From: Subtercola boreus
GTDB taxonomy: Bacteria > Actinomycetota > Actinomycetes > Actinomycetales > Microbacteriaceae
DNA length: 64,000 nt
Direction of reading: 5' to 3'
Assembly: GCF_003399625.1 (NCBI RefSeq)
Contig: NZ_NBXA01000026.1
Location: 62,001 to 126,000 of the forward strand
Shown here: positions 27,414-36,241 of the stretch, one piece after another
How positions within the stretch are numbered: position 1 is the stretch's first letter
Layout of the letters: the number at the start of each line of letters is the position of its first letter
The notes under the pieces: generated by a model
Databases searched by the model: none
The model's input: only the letters and a program-made list of their open reading frames with translations
What the model was told of the DNA's origin: nothing
Made by a program: the position numbers and the translations under genes

Positions 27414-29423
27414 CTACTCCGAAGTGGTCGCACCGGCGAACTGCGCGTTGTAGAGGTTCGCGTAGGCGCCGCCCGCGGCCAGCAGGGTGTCGTGGGTGCC
27501 CTGTTCCACGATGCGCCCCGACTCCATGACCAGGATCAGGTCGGCGTCTCGGATGGTCGACAGCCGGTGAGCGATCACAAAACTCGTGCGCTCCGCCCGC
27601 AACGCCGACATCGCGCGCTGCACCAACACCTCTGTGCGCGTGTCGACCGATGAGGTCGCCTCGTCGAGGATCAACACCGACGGAGCAGCGAGGAACGCCC
27701 GCGCGATCGTGATCAGCTGTTTCTCACCGGCGCTCACGTTGTCGGCCTCGTCGTTGAGCACAGTGTCGTACCCGTCGGGCAGCGAGTGCACGAACCGGTC
27801 CACGTAGGTGGCCTGCGCCGCCGCGAGGATCTCCTCCTCTGTGGCCTCCGGCCGACCGTAGGCGATGTTGTCGCGGATCGTGCCACCGAACAGCCACGTG
27901 TCCTGCAGCACCATCCCGGTGCGGCCGCGGAGGTCATCCCGGGTCATCGAGGCGATGTCGGTGCCGTCGAGGGTGATCCGGCCGGAGTCGAGCTCGTAGA
28001 ACCTCATGATGAGGTTCACCAGAGTGGTCTTGCCGGCGCCGGTCGGCCCGACGATCGCCACCGTCTGCCCCGGCAGTGCGACCAGCGACAGGTTCTCGAT
28101 CAGGGGGACGTCGGGCAGGTAGCGGAACGAGACATCGTCGAACACGAGCCGGCCAGCCGTCGCGCCCGGGGTCGCGGCGGGAACCGGATCCGGTGTCTGA
28201 TCCTCGGCATCGAGCAGTTCGAAAACCCGCTCGGCCGACGCGACGCCCGACTGCAGCACGTTGGCCATCGAGCCGAGCTGGGTGAGCGGCTGGGTGAACT
28301 GCCGGGCGTACTGGATGAACGCCTGCACATCCCCGAGGCTCAGAGACCCGCTCGCCACCATCAGCCCGCCGACCACCGCGATCGCGACGTAGACGAGGTT
28401 CCCCACGAACATCATGGCCGGCATGATGATGCCCGAGATGAACTGCGCCCCGAAGCTCGCGCGGTAGAGCTCCTCGTTCTTCTGGCGGAACACCTCGTTG
28501 ATCTCTCGGTGACGGCCGAACACCTTCACCAGAGCGTGGCCGCTGTAGCTCTCCTCGATCCGTGCATTCAGCGTGCCCGTGTGCTTCCACTGGGCCACGA
28601 ATAGCTTCTGCGAGCGCTTCGCCACGACGGCGGTGATCAGCAGGGTGAGCGGGATCGTGACCAGCGCTATGAGCGCGAGCAGCGGCGAGATCACGAACAT
28701 CATGGTGATGACGCCGATCACGGTGAGAAGCGACGTCATGATCTGGGAGAGCGACTGCTGCAGGCTCTGTGAGACGTTGTCGATGTCGTTCGTCACCCGA
28801 CTGAGCAGTTCGCCCCGGGGCATCCTGTCGAAGTAGCCGAGCGGGAGACGGTTGATCTTGTCCTCTGTCTCGGCGCGCAGCCGGAACACGGTGCGCTGTA
28901 CGACCCCGTTCAGCAGGTACGACTGTGCCCAGCTGAACACCGAAGAGAACACGTAGATCGCCAACACCATCATCAGCACCATGCCGAGCTGGGGGAAGTC
29001 GATGCCCGACCCGGGCGTCAACGTCACGCCGCCGAGCAGGTCGGCCTGCGCGTTGTTGCCGGCCGCCCGCAGCCCCGCGATGACCTCGGCCTGCGTCTGG
29101 CCCGCCGGAACCTGCTTCGACAGGATGCCCGCGAAGATCAGGTTCGTCGCCGTGCCGAGCAACTTGGGGCCGAGCACGGAGAGTGTCACACTGACCACAG
29201 CCAGCAGCGCAACGACGGCGATGAGCATCCGTTCGGGGCGGAGCCTGCCGACCAGGCGCTTCGCGGAGGGGCCGAACGACTTCGATTTCTCGGCGGGCAT
29301 CCCCGCACCGCCGAACGGACCGCCACCGCCCGGGCCGCGACGAACGGGTGGGCGGGGCGTCGCAGCAGTGTCGTCGTCAGGGGCAGCTGTGCCGACTCCC
29401 GGACCCTTCTTCGCGTCGCTCAT
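27414..29423 (-). CDS. ABC exporter subunit with canonical Walker B (second exporter, partner A)
   Basis: A 669-residue half-transporter with a charged Pro/Gly-rich N-terminal extension of about 55 residues, six transmembrane helices, and an ATPase with Walker A GPTGAGKTT, Walker B VLILDEAT with the catalytic glutamate, and H-loop VIAHRLST. The signature motif is altered to VSAGE. It pairs with the upstream coupled subunit that has VSGGQ and Asp in Walker B, again predicting an asymmetric heterodimer. It starts within the stop of the partner (ATGA). Similar in design to the 9.4-13.0 kb exporter but divergent in sequence. The substrate is unknown. Confidence 0.9.
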   Translation of the reverse strand: MSDAKKGPGVGTAAPDDDTAATPRPPVRRGPGGGGPFGGAGMPAEKSKSFGPSAKRLVGRLRPERMLIAVVALLAVVSVTLSVLGPKLLGTATNLIFAGILSKQVPAGQTQAEVIAGLRAAGNNAQADLLGGVTLTPGSGIDFPQLGMVLMMVLAIYVFSSVFSWAQSYLLNGVVQRTVFRLRAETEDKINRLPLGYFDRMPRGELLSRVTNDIDNVSQSLQQSLSQIMTSLLTVIGVITMMFVISPLLALIALVTIPLTLLITAVVAKRSQKLFVAQWKHTGTLNARIEESYSGHALVKVFGRHREINEVFRQKNEELYRASFGAQFISGIIMPAMMFVGNLVYVAIAVVGGLMVASGSLSLGDVQAFIQYARQFTQPLTQLGSMANVLQSGVASAERVFELLDAEDQTPDPVPAATPGATAGRLVFDDVSFRYLPDVPLIENLSLVALPGQTVAIVGPTGAGKTTLVNLIMRFYELDSGRITLDGTDIASMTRDDLRGRTGMVLQDTWLFGGTIRDNIAYGRPEATEEEILAAAQATYVDRFVHSLPDGYDTVLNDEADNVSAGEKQLITIARAFLAAPSVLILDEATSSVDTRTEVLVQRAMSALRAERTSFVIAHRLSTIRDADLILVMESGRIVEQGTHDTLLAAGGAYANLYNAQFAGATTSE

Positions 29424-31156
29424 GCTGCCTCCTCCGCTGTCAGCTGCGACTGCACGATCTCCCGGTAGGTCTCAGACATCTCGAGCAGCTCCACGTGCGT
29501 GCCCCGGTCGACGATCCTGCCGTCTTCGAGCACAAGGATCTGGTCGGCGTCGATGATGGTCGACACCCGCTGGGCGACGATGATCATCGTGGCCCCCGCA
29601 ACGTCACGTCGGAGGGCCGCCCGCAACCGGGCATCCGTCGCCAGGTCGAGCGCAGAGAACGAGTCGTCGAACACGTAGATCTCGGGCCTCTTCACCAGGG
29701 CCCGCGCGATGGCGAGCCGCTGGCGCTGCCCGCCGGACACATTGGTGCCGCCCTGCGCGATGGCCGATTCGAGACCGAGCTCCATCTCGGCGACGAACCC
29801 CCGCGCCTGCGCCGTCTCCAGTGCCGCCCAGAGCTGCTCGTCGCTGGCGTCGGGCCGGCCGTAGCGCAGATTCGACGCGACGGTGCCCGAGAACAGGTAG
29901 GGCTTCTGCGGCACCAGGCCGATCCGCCCCCAGAGCAGGTCGGGGTCGAGGTCCCGCACGTCGACTCCATCGACGCGCACCGAACCTGACGACGCATCGA
30001 ACAGCCGTGGCAGCAGGTTCACCAGGGTGGTCTTGCCCGACCCCGTGCTTCCGATGATCGCGGTGGTCTGCCCCGGGGCCGCCACGAACGTCAGGTTGCT
30101 GAGCACCGGCTCCTCGGCCTTCGGATAGGCGAAGCTCACGCCGTCGAGTTCGACCAGGCCGTGTTCGGCGACGGAGAGAACGGGCGACGCCGGCAGTACC
30201 ACCGACGACGGTGTCTGCAGTACTTCGGTGATGCGGTCGGCGCAGACGGATGCCCGAGGGATCAGGATAGCCATGAACGTCGCCATCATCACGGCCATCA
30301 GGATCTGGATGAGGTAGGTGAGGAAGGCCGTGAGCGTGCCGATCTGCATGGACCCCTCGTCGATCCGGAACGCCCCGAACCACAGCACCGCGACGCTCGA
30401 CACGTTCATCACGAGGAGAACGAGCGGGAACATCAGCGCGAACAGCCGACCGGCCCGGAGTGCGGTGTCGGTGACATCCCGGTTCGCCACCGCGAAGCGT
30501 TCGGTCTCGATGCCCTCACGAACGAACGCCCGCACGACACGGATGCCCGTCAACTGCTCTCGCAAGACCCCGTTCACCCGGTCGATGCGCTGCTGCATGA
30601 GCCGGAAGAGCGGCACCATCCGGACGATGATGAGCGACAGGGCGACCAGGAGCACGGGCACGGCGACCCCGATGATGCCCGACAGTGGCACATCGAGCGA
30701 CAGCGCCATGATCACCCCGCCGATCGCGAGGATGGGCGCCGACACGAGCAGGGTGCAGGTCAGCAGCACGAGCATCTGCACCTGCTGCACGTCGTTCGTG
30801 GTGCGGGTGATGAGCGACGGCGCACCGAACTGCGAGACTTCGCGCTCGGAGAAGTCGCCGACGTGGGTGAACACCGCCTGCCGGAGGTCGCGGCCGAGTC
30901 GCATCGCGAGCTTCGCACCGAAGTAGACGGCCACAATGGAGCAGACCACCTGGACCAGCGTGATCGCGAGCATGACACCACCGATGGCGAGGATGTACCC
31001 CGTGTCGCCCGTGGCGACCCCGAAGTCGATGATGTCGGCATTCAGCGTGGGCAGGTAGAGCGATGCTATCGCCTGCGCGAGCTGGAACACCACGACACCC
31101 ACGATCAACCGCCAGTGCGGTCTCACGAAGGCACCGATGAGCCGGATGAGTTTCAT
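29420..31156 (-). CDS. ABC exporter subunit with degenerate Walker B (second exporter, partner B)
   Basis: A 578-residue half-transporter: N-terminal six-helix membrane domain beginning MKLIRLIGAFVRPHWRLIVG, then an ATPase with Walker A GSTGSGKTT, signature VSGGQRQ, Walker B IYVFDDSFSALD (Asp replaces catalytic Glu) and a Gln in place of the H-loop histidine (IIVAQRVST). Both changes mark the degenerate-site subunit of heterodimeric exporters. A TAGAGT hexamer 6 bases before the ATG suggests a leaderless transcript for the pair. It overlaps the downstream subunit gene by four bases. Confidence 0.9.
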   Translation of the reverse strand: MKLIRLIGAFVRPHWRLIVGVVVFQLAQAIASLYLPTLNADIIDFGVATGDTGYILAIGGVMLAITLVQVVCSIVAVYFGAKLAMRLGRDLRQAVFTHVGDFSEREVSQFGAPSLITRTTNDVQQVQMLVLLTCTLLVSAPILAIGGVIMALSLDVPLSGIIGVAVPVLLVALSLIIVRMVPLFRLMQQRIDRVNGVLREQLTGIRVVRAFVREGIETERFAVANRDVTDTALRAGRLFALMFPLVLLVMNVSSVAVLWFGAFRIDEGSMQIGTLTAFLTYLIQILMAVMMATFMAILIPRASVCADRITEVLQTPSSVVLPASPVLSVAEHGLVELDGVSFAYPKAEEPVLSNLTFVAAPGQTTAIIGSTGSGKTTLVNLLPRLFDASSGSVRVDGVDVRDLDPDLLWGRIGLVPQKPYLFSGTVASNLRYGRPDASDEQLWAALETAQARGFVAEMELGLESAIAQGGTNVSGGQRQRLAIARALVKRPEIYVFDDSFSALDLATDARLRAALRRDVAGATMIIVAQRVSTIIDADQILVLEDGRIVDRGTHVELLEMSETYREIVQSQLTAEEAA

Positions 31157-31162
31157 GCGATC

Positions 31163-31168
31163 ACTCTA
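31163..31168 (-). promoter_or_regulatory. -10 element for leaderless ABC exporter operon
   Basis: The reverse strand reads TAGAGT, then 6 bases, then the ATG at 31156. Confidence 0.45.
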
Positions 31169-31176
31169 AACCCGGC

Positions 31177-31190
31177 CCCCGACGTCGGGG
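31177..31190 (-). terminator. Possible terminator palindrome after guaA
   Basis: CCCCGACGTCGGGG is a perfect 14-bp palindrome 11 bases past the guaA stop, next to a smaller GTGAGC/GCTCAC inverted repeat. It may end the guaA transcript before the ABC promoter; without a proper loop this is weak. Confidence 0.35.
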
Positions 31191-31200
31191 TGAGCTTAGC

Positions 31201-32757
31201 TCACTCCCACTCGATGGTTCCCGGTGGCTTCGACGTGACGTCGAGCACGACCCGGTTGACTCCGGCCACCTCGTTCGTGATGCGGTTCGAGATGCGAGCC
31301 AGCAGATCGTACGGCAAGCGAGTCCAGTCTGCTGTCATCGCGTCTTCCGACGAGACCGGACGCAGCACGATCGGATGTCCGTAGGTTCGCCCGTCGCCCT
31401 GCACCCCGACGGAGCGCACATCGGCGAGAAGCACCACAGGGCACTGCCAGATCTCGTCGTCGAGGCCGGCGGCCGTCAGTTCGGCGCGAACAATGGAATC
31501 GGCCGCGCGCAGCAACTCGAGGCGCTCGAACGTGACCTCACCCACGATCCGGATACCGAGCCCGGGGCCGGGGAACGGCTGGCGACCCACGATGACCTCG
31601 GGCAGGCCCAGCTGTCGACCGACGGCCCGCACCTCGTCTTTGAACAGCGCCCGAAGCGGCTCGACGAGCGCGAACTGCAGGTCTTCGGGCAGCCCGCCCA
31701 CGTTGTGGTGGCTCTTGATGTTCGCCGTTCCGGTGCCGCCGCCGGACTCCACCACATCCGGGTAGAGCGTGCCCTGAACGAGGAACTTGATCGGCTCGCC
31801 CGACGAGTCGGCCGCCGCTTCGAGCACGAGCGCCTCTGCGGCGCCCTCGAAGCTCCGGATGAACTCCCGACCGATGATCTTGCGCTTCTGCTCGGGGTCG
31901 GTGACCCCGGCGAGAGCGTCGAGGAACTGCTGCTGGGCATCCACCGTCACGAGGCGCACGCCCGTCGAGGCGACGTAGTCCACCTCGACCTGCCGGCGCT
32001 CGTCGGCGCGGAGCAGGCCGTGGTCGACGAACACGCAGGTGAGCTGGTCGCCAACCGCTTCGTGCACGAGAGCTGCGGCGACCGCCGAGTCGACCCCGCC
32101 GCTCAGCCCGCAGATGACCTTGCCGGTTCCGACCTGCTCGCGGATCAGCGCGACCTGGTCGGCGATGACGTTGCCGCTGTTCCAGTCGGCCGGGATGCCC
32201 GCTGCCGTGTGCAGGAAGTTCTCGAGCACATCCTGCCCGAACGCCGAGTGCTTGACCTCGGGGTGCCACTGCACACCGTAGAGGCGCGACGTGTCGTTCG
32301 CGAACGCTGCGACGGGCGTGGATGCACTGCTCGCGACGACCGTGAAACCCTCGGGTGCCTTGGAGACCTGGTCGCCGTGGCTCATCCACACCGTCTGGTC
32401 GACGGGCTGGCCGTCGAGCAGCACGCCGCCGTCGCCCGTGACCTGCATGTCGGTGGCGCCGTACTCGCGGAGCCCGCTGTGCGCGACCTCGCCGCCGAGC
32501 GCCTGCGCCATGACCTGGAACCCGTAGCAGATGCCGAGCACCGGCACTCCGAGGTCGAAGATGGCCGGGTCGAGGCCCGGCGCTCCCTCTTCGTAGACGC
32601 TTGACGGGCCACCGCTCAACACGATGCCCACAGGCGACTTGGCTGCCACCTCTGCAGCGGTGATGTTGTGCGGCACGATCTCGGAGTAGACGCTCGCCTC
32701 GCGCACGCGCCGGGCGATCAGTTGGGCGTACTGGGCCCCGAAGTCGACGACGAGCAC
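31201..32757 (-). CDS. guaA: GMP synthase, glutamine-hydrolysing (start uncertain)
   Basis: Converts XMP to GMP using glutamine and ATP. From the GTG at 32757 it has 518 residues: a class I glutamine amidotransferase domain ([12 protein letters not shown], catalytic Cys in [11 protein letters not shown], His-Glu in QWHPEVKHS), an ATP-pyrophosphatase domain ([16 protein letters not shown]) and the dimerisation domain ([23 protein letters not shown]). Translation from this GTG starts directly in the first beta strand with no Shine-Dalgarno site. A likelier start is the ATC at 32814, 19 codons upstream, which has GGAGG six bases before it and would give [11 protein letters not shown] at the N-terminus. 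No in-frame ATG, GTG or TTG exists between. Confidence 0.93.
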   Translation of the reverse strand: MLVVDFGAQYAQLIARRVREASVYSEIVPHNITAAEVAAKSPVGIVLSGGPSSVYEEGAPGLDPAIFDLGVPVLGICYGFQVMAQALGGEVAHSGLREYGATDMQVTGDGGVLLDGQPVDQTVWMSHGDQVSKAPEGFTVVASSASTPVAAFANDTSRLYGVQWHPEVKHSAFGQDVLENFLHTAAGIPADWNSGNVIADQVALIREQVGTGKVICGLSGGVDSAVAAALVHEAVGDQLTCVFVDHGLLRADERRQVEVDYVASTGVRLVTVDAQQQFLDALAGVTDPEQKRKIIGREFIRSFEGAAEALVLEAAADSSGEPIKFLVQGTLYPDVVESGGGTGTANIKSHHNVGGLPEDLQFALVEPLRALFKDEVRAVGRQLGLPEVIVGRQPFPGPGLGIRIVGEVTFERLELLRAADSIVRAELTAAGLDDEIWQCPVVLLADVRSVGVQGDGRTYGHPIVLRPVSSEDAMTADWTRLPYDLLARISNRITNEVAGVNRVVLDVTSKPPGTIEWE

Positions 32758-32806
32758 CGGGCGGGAGCGGCTGGCCTCGGCGGCCTCGACTCCGTCTGCG
32801 ACAGTG

Positions 32807-33274
32807 TTACTGATGGGATGCCTCCACGGGTGGTTGGGTCGATGCTGGGGGGTTCACGGGCTGAGCCTCACGCCCGGCCAGGTATGCCGTGACCTCCCGC
32901 GCGATGCGGCCTTCGAGAAAGTACGACAGCAGCGGGATGACGCCGCCGAGCGCGAGCACGATGAACCGGGTGAAGCCCCAGCGCATACGGCTCCAGAGCT
33001 GGAAGCACGAGAAGAGGTAGACGACGTAGAACCAGCCGTGCACGATGAGGATGATCGTGGAGAGGTTCACCGCGGTCACGGAGCCATCGGGAACGAGGGC
33101 GAGGAACCCGTGCGGGCCGCCCAGCTCGATCTCCACGCCGATGGGCGTGTACTTCAGGAGCATCTCCGCGCAGAGCAGGAGGAGGAACGTTCCCGTGATG
33201 ATCGAGCAGACCCGGTAGAACGTCAGGGCCGATCGGATACGCCCGAAGTCGGCGCGTTTGGGCTCAAGTGGCAT
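32807..33274 (-). CDS. DUF3817 family membrane protein
   Basis: A 155-residue protein with three hydrophobic segments ([42 protein letters not shown] and [20 protein letters not shown]). The HGWFYVVYL stretch and overall length fit the DUF3817/YdzA-like family, whose role is unknown. It overlaps SURF1 upstream by 11 bases and its last codons contain the GGAGG that probably serves guaA, so translation of the three is likely linked. The C-terminal tail is polar and Pro-rich. Confidence 0.82.
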   Translation of the reverse strand: MPLEPKRADFGRIRSALTFYRVCSIITGTFLLLLCAEMLLKYTPIGVEIELGGPHGFLALVPDGSVTAVNLSTIILIVHGWFYVVYLFSCFQLWSRMRWGFTRFIVLALGGVIPLLSYFLEGRIAREVTAYLAGREAQPVNPPASTQPPVEASHQ

Positions 33275-34112
33275 GGGTCGATTCTACTTCCGCCTCTTCG
33301 CGTTCGCGTTCCCAGGCGTCTCGCACCAACCGGTACCAGAAGAAGATCGCGAACCCCGCGAAGATGACCCACTCGACGGCGTAGAAGATGTTGAGCCAGT
33401 TCAGCTCCGTGGTGCGCTGGGGGATCGGCGAATCGATGGCCGCGAGCCCGTCTACGGGTGTGGATGCCACGATGTACCCCCCGTACACCGTGGCGGTGTC
33501 GGGAAAATCGGTCCAGACGTTGATGAGGGAGGCGATCGACATGGTCGACATGACCCGGTCGCCGGCCACTCTGCCTTCGGAGTCCTTGATCTCGGGGCCG
33601 TCGGAACCGACATAGCGGCCGAGCATCTCCTCGGCGGGGAAGCCCGACGTCTGGTTGAGCGTTCGTGCGGCGGTCTCGGCCTTCGACCGGTCATCCGACC
33701 AGCCCAGGGCGACGGCGACGGATGTCTGCGATCCACCCGACTGGGCGACGGAGAGGTCGAACCGGCCGACCACCCAGTAGCCGAGCACACCCCCGTTGAG
33801 ACGGTTGGCGACGATCGTGAAGTCGGGCGCCACGAGCGCGCCTTCGGCGGTGACCATCTGGCCGTCCTGCGCCTCCTGCACGGCTGCGCCCGCGGTGGCC
33901 GTCTGGTCGAGGGGTTTCGCGATCTCGGTGGTGGCGTTCGGGTTCGGCCCGTTCGACGTGACGGCACGGCTCAGCTGCCACTGGCCGAGCGCCGCGAAGA
34001 TGGCCGCGATAACGAGCGCGAGCACGAGAGCCCAGATCCATTTCGGCCGACGCATGACGCCGAAGACCGTGACGGGTGAGTCAGTGACGGGGGTTTCGCT
34101 GGTGCGCGTCAA
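33264..34112 (-). CDS. SURF1-like cytochrome oxidase assembly protein
   Basis: A 282-residue protein with the two-helix topology of the SURF1/Shy1 family: an N-terminal helix (WIWALVLALVIAAIFAALGQWQLSRA), a periplasmic beta domain, and a C-terminal helix (WLNIFYAVEWVIFAGFAIFFWYRL). The LGQWQLSRA motif after helix 1 is a family hallmark, and ALGWSDDR and LNWLNIFYAVEW are also typical. It assists assembly of the cytochrome aa3 oxidase. No oxidase genes are in the window. It overlaps the antiporter stop by four bases upstream and the DUF3817 gene by 11 bases downstream. Confidence 0.9.
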   Translation of the reverse strand: MTRTSETPVTDSPVTVFGVMRRPKWIWALVLALVIAAIFAALGQWQLSRAVTSNGPNPNATTEIAKPLDQTATAGAAVQEAQDGQMVTAEGALVAPDFTIVANRLNGGVLGYWVVGRFDLSVAQSGGSQTSVAVALGWSDDRSKAETAARTLNQTSGFPAEEMLGRYVGSDGPEIKDSEGRVAGDRVMSTMSIASLINVWTDFPDTATVYGGYIVASTPVDGLAAIDSPIPQRTTELNWLNIFYAVEWVIFAGFAIFFWYRLVRDAWEREREEAEVESTHAT

Positions 34113-35623
34113 TACTCGCTGTCTTCCTGGCGTTCGGTGCCGTTCTGCCTGTCAGCCGTGGCATCGGTCTGCAGCGACGCCTGTTCGGCAATGCGATCAA
34201 CATACTCTGCCGTCGCTGGGTTCTCGCCGGGTGTCGCACCGGCTGACCGGCCCGCCTGCGTCAGACCAGGCTCGGTCGCGGCGGGCGTCGTCGAGAGGGC
34301 CGCTGAGGCGCCACCGGGTGCGGTCGCGGCCTCGACCAGCGCGATGCCCTCGAGGAGCATCGGATCGCGCTCCCGCTTGACGCGTTTCGCGGCCGCCGAC
34401 TCCGCTGCCTTCCGGGCCCGCGAAGAGCGCAGCAGCCGGGCGCCGATCTTCTCAGAGTTCGCCGCGAGGATCGGCCCCGCCACCGCCATCACGAGTACGT
34501 AGAGCCCTGCGAAGGCCTGCAGCCGGTCATCCAGACCCGCAGCGAGCGCAAGCGTGGCCAGAATGAGCGCGAACTCGCCCCGATTCTGCAGGATGACCGT
34601 GGTGTTGATGCCCGCCTGCACCCCCAGACCGTTCAATCGTGCCACCAGCTGCCCGGCGACGATGTTCAGCACCATGGTCATGACCACCGCGCCGAGCACC
34701 GGCCAGATGACTTCGGGGAACTGGGCCGGGTTCAGCCCCAGCCCGAAGTTCAGGAAGAAGAACGCGCCGAACACGTCGCGGAGCGGGATCGCGATGTGCT
34801 CGATCTTGTTGCGGTACCGCGTCGCGCCCAGCACCAACCCGATCAGGAAGGCCCCGATCGCGTCGGTCACGCCGAGCAGCTCGCCGATCCCACCGAAACC
34901 GATCGCCAGGCCGAAGAAGAGAACCGTGAACAGTTCGTCGTCTTTCGTGCGGAAGAGTCTCGACACCCACTTGCCGCCGAACCGGGCGACCGTGAACATG
35001 ACCACCAGGAACAGGAACGAGATGCCCAGCTTCGCGATCACCGGCCAGACAGCCGTCTCCCCGCTGAGCACGACCGAGACGATCGCCAGGTAGATCGCGA
35101 TGAAGATGTCCTCCACCACGGTCACCCCCAGGATCATCGGGGTCTCGGGGTTCGCGAGGCGGTTCAGTTCGATCAGCAGCTTCGTGACGATCGCGCTCGA
35201 GGATGTCGCGGTGATCCCCGCGATCACCAGCGCCTCGCGCGTGCCCCAGCCGACAAGGAACCCGAACGCGAAGCCGGCGACCATGTTGATGGCGATGTAC
35301 GAGCCGCCGGACACGATCAGCTTGCCCGCGTTGCCGAAGAATTCGTCCTGGTCGAACTCGAGCCCCAGGTTGAACAACAGCAGCACCAGCCCGAACACGG
35401 CTATGAGCGCGATGTAGTCCGAGTTGATGAAGTTCAGCGGGAACAGATGGAAGTTCGGGCTCGCGAGAAGACCGACCACCATGTAGATGGGGATGGCCGG
35501 CAGCCCGACGGCCTTGCCGAGACGCCCGAGGATGTAGGCGATGACGAACAGGATGCCGAGAACCAGCAGGTCACCACCGAGATGTGTGGTGTCGCCCCCG
35601 GTGGCTGCGAGAACGAGCTGCAT
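34109..35623 (-). CDS. Cation:proton antiporter, CPA2 family (KhtU-like)
   Basis: A 504-residue monovalent cation/H+ antiporter of about 12 helices (residues 10-385), with the FNLGLEFDQDEFFGNAGKL segment, GITATSSSAIVTKLLIEL and FFFLNFGLGLNP characteristic of CPA2 transporters. A soluble C-terminal tail of about 120 residues is polar and Ala-rich and has no recognisable RCK or USP domain. The gene just upstream codes a KhtT-like regulatory subunit 3 bases away, so the two form a KhtTU-type K+/H+ exchanger. It overlaps the SURF1 start by four bases. Role inferred: potassium and pH homeostasis. Confidence 0.88.
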   Translation of the reverse strand: MQLVLAATGGDTTHLGGDLLVLGILFVIAYILGRLGKAVGLPAIPIYMVVGLLASPNFHLFPLNFINSDYIALIAVFGLVLLLFNLGLEFDQDEFFGNAGKLIVSGGSYIAINMVAGFAFGFLVGWGTREALVIAGITATSSSAIVTKLLIELNRLANPETPMILGVTVVEDIFIAIYLAIVSVVLSGETAVWPVIAKLGISFLFLVVMFTVARFGGKWVSRLFRTKDDELFTVLFFGLAIGFGGIGELLGVTDAIGAFLIGLVLGATRYRNKIEHIAIPLRDVFGAFFFLNFGLGLNPAQFPEVIWPVLGAVVMTMVLNIVAGQLVARLNGLGVQAGINTTVILQNRGEFALILATLALAAGLDDRLQAFAGLYVLVMAVAGPILAANSEKIGARLLRSSRARKAAESAAAKRVKRERDPMLLEGIALVEAATAPGGASAALSTTPAATEPGLTQAGRSAGATPGENPATAEYVDRIAEQASLQTDATADRQNGTERQEDSEY

Positions 35624-35626
35624 CGC

Positions 35627-36157
35627 CTAGCCTCCGGGCGGCGCGTCGACGGCGGTCTTGGCCTTGTACTGGCCACTGCGGAAGAAGTTGAAGACCTTCG
35701 CGACCTTCTCCGGTGTGCCCGCCACCACGAGGGTGTCGCCCGGGAACACGCGGAAGTCGCTGGCCGGGGCAGGGTTCGCCGAACCGTTCCGCACGACGGC
35801 GACGACGGTGACGCCGACGACGCCGCGGTCGGCGGGGTCACCGAGCTCCTGGCCGGCGATGTGGTCTTCGTAGTCGACGGTGAACCAGTCGATCGAGAGC
35901 CCGGGGATCTGGTCGAGCTGGGTGAGCGACTCGGTGATCTGCGTGCCGCCGAGCAGCTCCGCGAGGGTGTGCGCCTCGTCCTCGCTGAGCCTCAGCGAGA
36001 CCTTCGTGGACTCCGCGCCGTCTTCCTCGTCGGCGAACGTGATCAGGTCGCTGTGACCGGAGCGGTGGGCGATGACGCCGACCTTGCCGCCGTCGTCGGT
36101 GATGAACGTGTGCAGAACACCGACTCCGGGAAGCTTGACCCGTCGTACATCAACCAT
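35627..36157 (-). CDS. Antiporter regulatory subunit with RCK_C (TrkA-C) domain, KhtT-like
   Basis: A 176-residue cytoplasmic protein. The N-terminal part (MVDVRRVKLPGVGVLHTFIT to about residue 75) matches the KhtT-type regulatory domain, and the C-terminal part holds a TrkA-C/RCK_C fold (VVGVTVVAVVRNGSANPAPA, VFPGDTLVVAGTPEKVAKVF) that binds nucleotides such as c-di-AMP in related proteins. ATG 36157 has GGGAGA upstream; a longer in-frame reading would run through non-coding sequence. It is the first gene of the run antiporter, SURF1, DUF3817, guaA. Confidence 0.88.
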   Translation of the reverse strand: MVDVRRVKLPGVGVLHTFITDDGGKVGVIAHRSGHSDLITFADEEDGAESTKVSLRLSEDEAHTLAELLGGTQITESLTQLDQIPGLSIDWFTVDYEDHIAGQELGDPADRGVVGVTVVAVVRNGSANPAPASDFRVFPGDTLVVAGTPEKVAKVFNFFRSGQYKAKTAVDAPPGG

Positions 36158-36201
36158 GACTGATCTCCCTGGTGTGCTGGTCTGTCGAGCTTCGAGTCTA
36201 C

Positions 36202-36236
36202 CCGCGGCCGGGTGGGGCGAACCCACCCGGCCGCGG
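36202..36236 (-). terminator. Hairpin terminator after guaB3
   Basis: A perfect 15-bp stem (36202-36216 with 36222-36236) with a 5-base loop begins 6 bases past the guaB3 stop and separates the guaB/guaB3 transcripts from the antiporter run. Confidence 0.85.
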
Positions 36237-36241
36237 TGCGC

